Part shown: piece by piece, positions 61,053 to 64,000 of the stretch
Position numbering within the stretch: the first letter of the stretch is position 1
Layout of the letters: the number at the start of each line of letters is the position of its first letter
Assembly (NCBI GenBank): GCA_024734495.1
Contig: JALMQS010000105.1
Coordinates: 502,671-566,670, forward strand
DNA: 64,000 bases
DNA from: Forficula auricularia
Taxonomy: Eukaryota > Arthropoda > Insecta > Dermaptera > Forficulidae
Direction of reading: 5' to 3'
The notes under the pieces: generated by a model
Databases searched by the model: none
The model's input: only the letters and a program-made list of their open reading frames with translations
Told to the model about the DNA's origin: nothing
Made by a program: the position numbers and the translations under genes

Positions 61053-61454
61053 AGGTCGGTACTCATATGAGCGTTTGAGCAATATGAGCATATGGCCCGA
61101 GCCTGAGTCAGTCGAGGGGGACGCACGCTCAGTCACCCGATGACCCACTGAGCCACTGTGTGTGACCTTGTGCGGAGCGAACAGAAAAACCCAGTCTTTG
61201 CCCTATAGGTAGATGAAATGTATTGTAGTCTGAAAGGAGAGAAGCAGTCTGCTCATATTGTTCGGCCCGAGTCTATGTGTGGCCAACTCGACCGTACTCT
61301 GGGTACCACAGAGAACGAATTGAGCACGTGCTCACTTTGAAGTCCAGACAACCCTCGGCTCAGGCTGAGCCATTCGGCTCGGCCTATACTCATATGAGCA
61401 AAATAGGGTAAACGCATGCTCATTTGGCTCAAACGCTCATATGAGTACCGACCT
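61053..61454. mobile_element. PIF/Harbinger-like MITE, 402 bp
   Basis: Inverted repeats of 28 bases begin AGGTCGGTACTCATATGAGC and end GCTCATATGAGTACCGACCT, flanked by TTA on both sides (61050-61052 and 61455-61457). The interior has several TGAGC/GCTCA words and is markedly GC-richer than the surroundings. Non-coding. Confidence 0.82.
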
Positions 61455-62045
61455 TTAGAGGGTACGTTAAGCCTGCCGCCGATAAAGATTGTAATTAATA
61501 ATTATAAATATCGAACCAAGTCAATAAATTGATTTGTAAAAAAAAAAATATTTATTTTATGAGTAATTTTTAATATATCTATAAATTGAAGTAAAAAGTA
61601 AAAACTTTTTCAAATCTCAATACGTTCTCCTGTTAAAGCCGCCATAGTAAAAAATACTTTAATAGACTATTAAAGATTGTAGAGATACAAATTTTTAAGC
61701 TTCATCATAACTATTTCGTGATTGGGATGACGATTATGAAGCTTCTCTCGCAACAGAACAAAATTTGACTGGATATAATCCGGTTCCTGCACTAAAATTA
61801 CTAAGAATTTATAAAAGTATCATACTATATAACTTTTCAACAAATTGACTATAGCATCCAAGACAAAAAAACTGATAAAAAATCTGCAATATTTTTAAAT
61901 TTAATTAACCTGGAGTTTGTTAATTAATTTTAATATATAAATTATATCTAATAAACTATTAGTGCGTACAAAATAAATAATTTGATTAATTTAATAATTT
62001 TCAAATTGAAAAAATACCTATCTATATAACTATAGTCTATAATTC
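61455..62045. other. No gene seen
   Basis: AT-rich, with TAATATATAAATTATATC-type tracts. No recognisable exon, repeat end or RNA gene. Confidence 0.5.
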
Positions 62046-62330
62046 ACATATTTTTTTTTTTTTTTTTTTTTAATGCAATCGAATGCAAGAAGGGGTGCAC
62101 CAGTAAAGGTGTAGCCCCTATGGATCTCGAAAAGACCCTTGCATTACAGAAGAGAAGGGAAAGTTGATTAAGTGAGAGGGTGTAGACGTAGGTGTCTATG
62201 CACCCTGGTTTTGAAGGTTTGAAGATCATAGGTGCTGGGAAAGATAGAGGATGGGAGAGAGTTCCAGTTCCTTGAAGTCATGGGGATATATGTATTCGCG
62301 AATGAAGTGGTCCGGCACTTTTCATTGTAA
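62046..62330 (-). mobile_element. LINE 3' end with poly-A tail
   Basis: The poly-T at 62050-62071 is the tail. The minus strand ends in RVHRHLRLHPLT and a stop at about 62183, with NTYIPMTSRNWNSLPSSIFP upstream. It is truncated at about 62320, where a hammerhead-like unit begins (CTGATGA at 62335, GAGGGC-AAA-GCCCTC, GAAAC, to about 62400). That unit has a perfect 6-bp stem II, but TATAA where a cleavage triplet would be. Confidence 0.85.
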
Positions 62331-62423
62331 TAGACTGATGAAGAGGGCAAAGCCCTCGAAACTATAATCTCGTTATAAATAAAATTTATAATTTCAGCAG
62401 AAGACATACTCTTTTATTGTCTC

Positions 62424-63410
62424 CTTTTTTTTTTTTTTTTTTTTTTTTAATGCAATCGAATGCAAGAAGGGGTGTACCAGTAAAGATGCAGCTCCTATGG
62501 ATCTCGAAAGACCCTTGCATTACCGAAGAGAAGGGAAAGTTGATTAAGTGAGAGGGTGTAGACGTAGGTGTCTATGCACTCCGGTCTTGAAGGTTTGAAG
62601 ATTATAAGTGCTGGGAAAGATCGAGGCTGGGAGAGAGTTCCAGTTCCTTGAAGTCATGGGGATATATGTATTGGCGAATGAAGTGGTCCGGAACTTTTCT
62701 AATTTGACCGCGAGAGAGTGTTGGGAGTCGGCAAAACGCGTACTACGTGCAAAGCATGCTTTGGGGGGAATTATTGATTTTATCTCATCAGAGCACCTGC
62801 CGTGATAGTATCTATAGAAAAGGGAAAGGGCAGAGACATTTCTTCGATGGGCCAGCGAGTTGAGGGAGTCGGTGAGGGTAGAATCGTCAATTAGCCTGAC
62901 GGCTCGTTTCTGAATTGCATCAAGGGTAGCAAGAGAATATTTTGAGGCTCCTCTCCATAGATGAGAGCCGTATTCGAGACAGGGGCGGATTTGGGCCTTG
63001 TAGATGGTGAGAAGTTGTGGGGGTTTGTAAAATCGCTTGGACCTGAATAAGAAGCCAATCTTCCTTGATGCAGATTTCGCCACAGAGGAGATGTGTTCAT
63101 TCCAAGACAGGTCAGATGCGACAGAGACGCCCAACATGGATAGGCTGTCACACATTTTCAGGGTATTCGAATCGAAGTGAATATCAGGGAAATCTTTATT
63201 TTCGCGCCTAGAAATTAGACAACATTGAGTCTTGTTTGAATTAAAGTTAACTAAATTTTGAGAGCCCCATTTATTCAGTTTGTCTAGGTCGAGAGTAATT
63301 GAGGAGGCAACATTGATTCGATTATTCGGGAGTGAGGGTTTGCCGTGTAGAGTGCTATCGTTGGCGTAACAATTCGATTCGATTATTATTATATTATGCA
63401 AATATGTGGA
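62424..63410 (-). mobile_element. CR1/jockey-like LINE, longest open fragment (285 codons)
   Basis: Minus-strand open frame 63401-62544: [96 protein letters not shown] and a C terminus HRHLRLHPLT. The 3' UTR ends in poly-A (poly-T at 62426-62448). It is the youngest-looking member of the family here, truncated at its 5' end before the catalytic YADD-type motif (a trace of it may be the YANDST run). An assembly gap follows soon after. Confidence 0.92.
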
Positions 63411-63473
63411 GTGAAAGCGAATATTTATTTATTTAATTTTAAGTTTAACTCAAATGATTGAAGACTTTGATTA

Positions 63474-63573
63474 NNNNNNNNNNNNNNNNNNNNNNNNNNN
63501 NNNNNNNNNNNNNNNNNNNNNNNNNNNNNNNNNNNNNNNNNNNNNNNNNNNNNNNNNNNNNNNNNNNNNNNNN
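63474..63573. other. Assembly gap (100 N)
   Basis: One hundred consecutive N, the conventional size for a gap of unknown length. Confidence 0.99.
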
Positions 63574-64000
63574 GAGAGGAGGAATCGGGAGAGGAAAGGC
63601 AATACTTTCACTTATAATAATATTTCATACGCAAAGATGTAGATATAAAAGTGGGTAAAAAATAAATTAACATATTAATACGTTGTTTAATTATTTATTT
63701 GATTAAAAATTAAAGTTGAGACAAATAATTGACGATTGAAGATCGTTTTAATCGCTTATTAAATTTCAATGGAGTTTCATTTTGTAATTCTTTTAATGTT
63801 TTATCGGCTCCCTTCAAGGGTGGATCCAGGAATAACAATATTTTTAACCGACTTCAAAAAAGGAGGAGGTTCTCAATTTTTTTTTCTAATTATGTTACCT
63901 GAGATCTTCGCCAATTGTGAACCGATTTTGATTATTTTTTTGCATTGGGTTCAGTATAGTTTCCGATTGGTCCCGTTTTTTTTCATTGGTATTGGACCAT
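63574..64000. other. Sequence after the gap, repeat-like
   Basis: AT-rich. 63835-64000 contains TTAACCGACTTCAAAAAAGGAGGAGG and TGTGAACCGATTTTGAT, phrases common in dispersed insect repeats. The first of these echoes 47905-47925 in antisense. No exon of the Nudix gene was found. Confidence 0.5.

Overview
The window is AT-rich eukaryotic nuclear DNA: genes are split into many short exons with GT-AG introns, there is no operon structure, and transposon debris fills most of the space. Gene content, intron size and repeat types (jockey/CR1-like LINEs, mariner, hAT and pogo DNA elements, an R2-like LINE fragment) indicate an insect. I cannot fix the order or species from the sequence alone.

Four host genes can be read. 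(1) pelota (Dom34; + strand, 13870-24786, nine coding exons, 385 aa) appears intact. A broken second copy lies upstream (1792-8163) inside a segmental duplication of about 1664-8437, which also captured the last codons of the next gene. (2) pescadillo (PES1; - strand, 25082-35593, eight exons, 595 aa) converges on pelota. (3) An SMPD4 (neutral sphingomyelinase 3) homologue (+ strand, 36232-51827, at least 13 exons) is head-to-head with pescadillo; its first coding exon was not identified. (4) A DUF4743/Nudix hydrolase gene (+ strand, from 52416) has five exons here and is cut off at its 3' end. pelota and pescadillo both serve ribosome metabolism (rescue and 60S biogenesis). The other two genes have no evident functional link to them.

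The rest is layered mobile DNA. There are 3'-end LINE fragments of one CR1/jockey-like family, two R2-like (restriction-like endonuclease) 3' ends, hAT relics and a perfect hAT MITE, a pogo-like element with nested insertions, two 1.2-1.3 kb mariner-like elements, PIF/Harbinger-like and TTAA-flanked elements, tRNA-derived SINEs, and many long palindromes (foldbacks).

Because the two pelota copies share intron sequence, they supply empty sites for several insertions and so give exact target-site duplications. Two results stand out. One is a 139-165 bp MITE family with 8-bp duplications. The other is a set of foldback elements with 11-13 bp duplications.

The most interesting signal is a recurrent hammerhead-ribozyme-like motif (CTGANGA, short stem, GAAAC) at or near the ends or centres of these palindromic repeats. 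The copy at 23800-23839 (- strand) has all parts of a minimal hammerhead: stem I, canonical core, paired stem II, two-base-pair stem III and a cleavable GUA. The inverted pair at 59423-59775 has long stem I helices and the self-complementary ACGT expected of dimeric hammerheads. Such motifs are known from Penelope-like retroelements, but no Penelope reverse transcriptase is present here.
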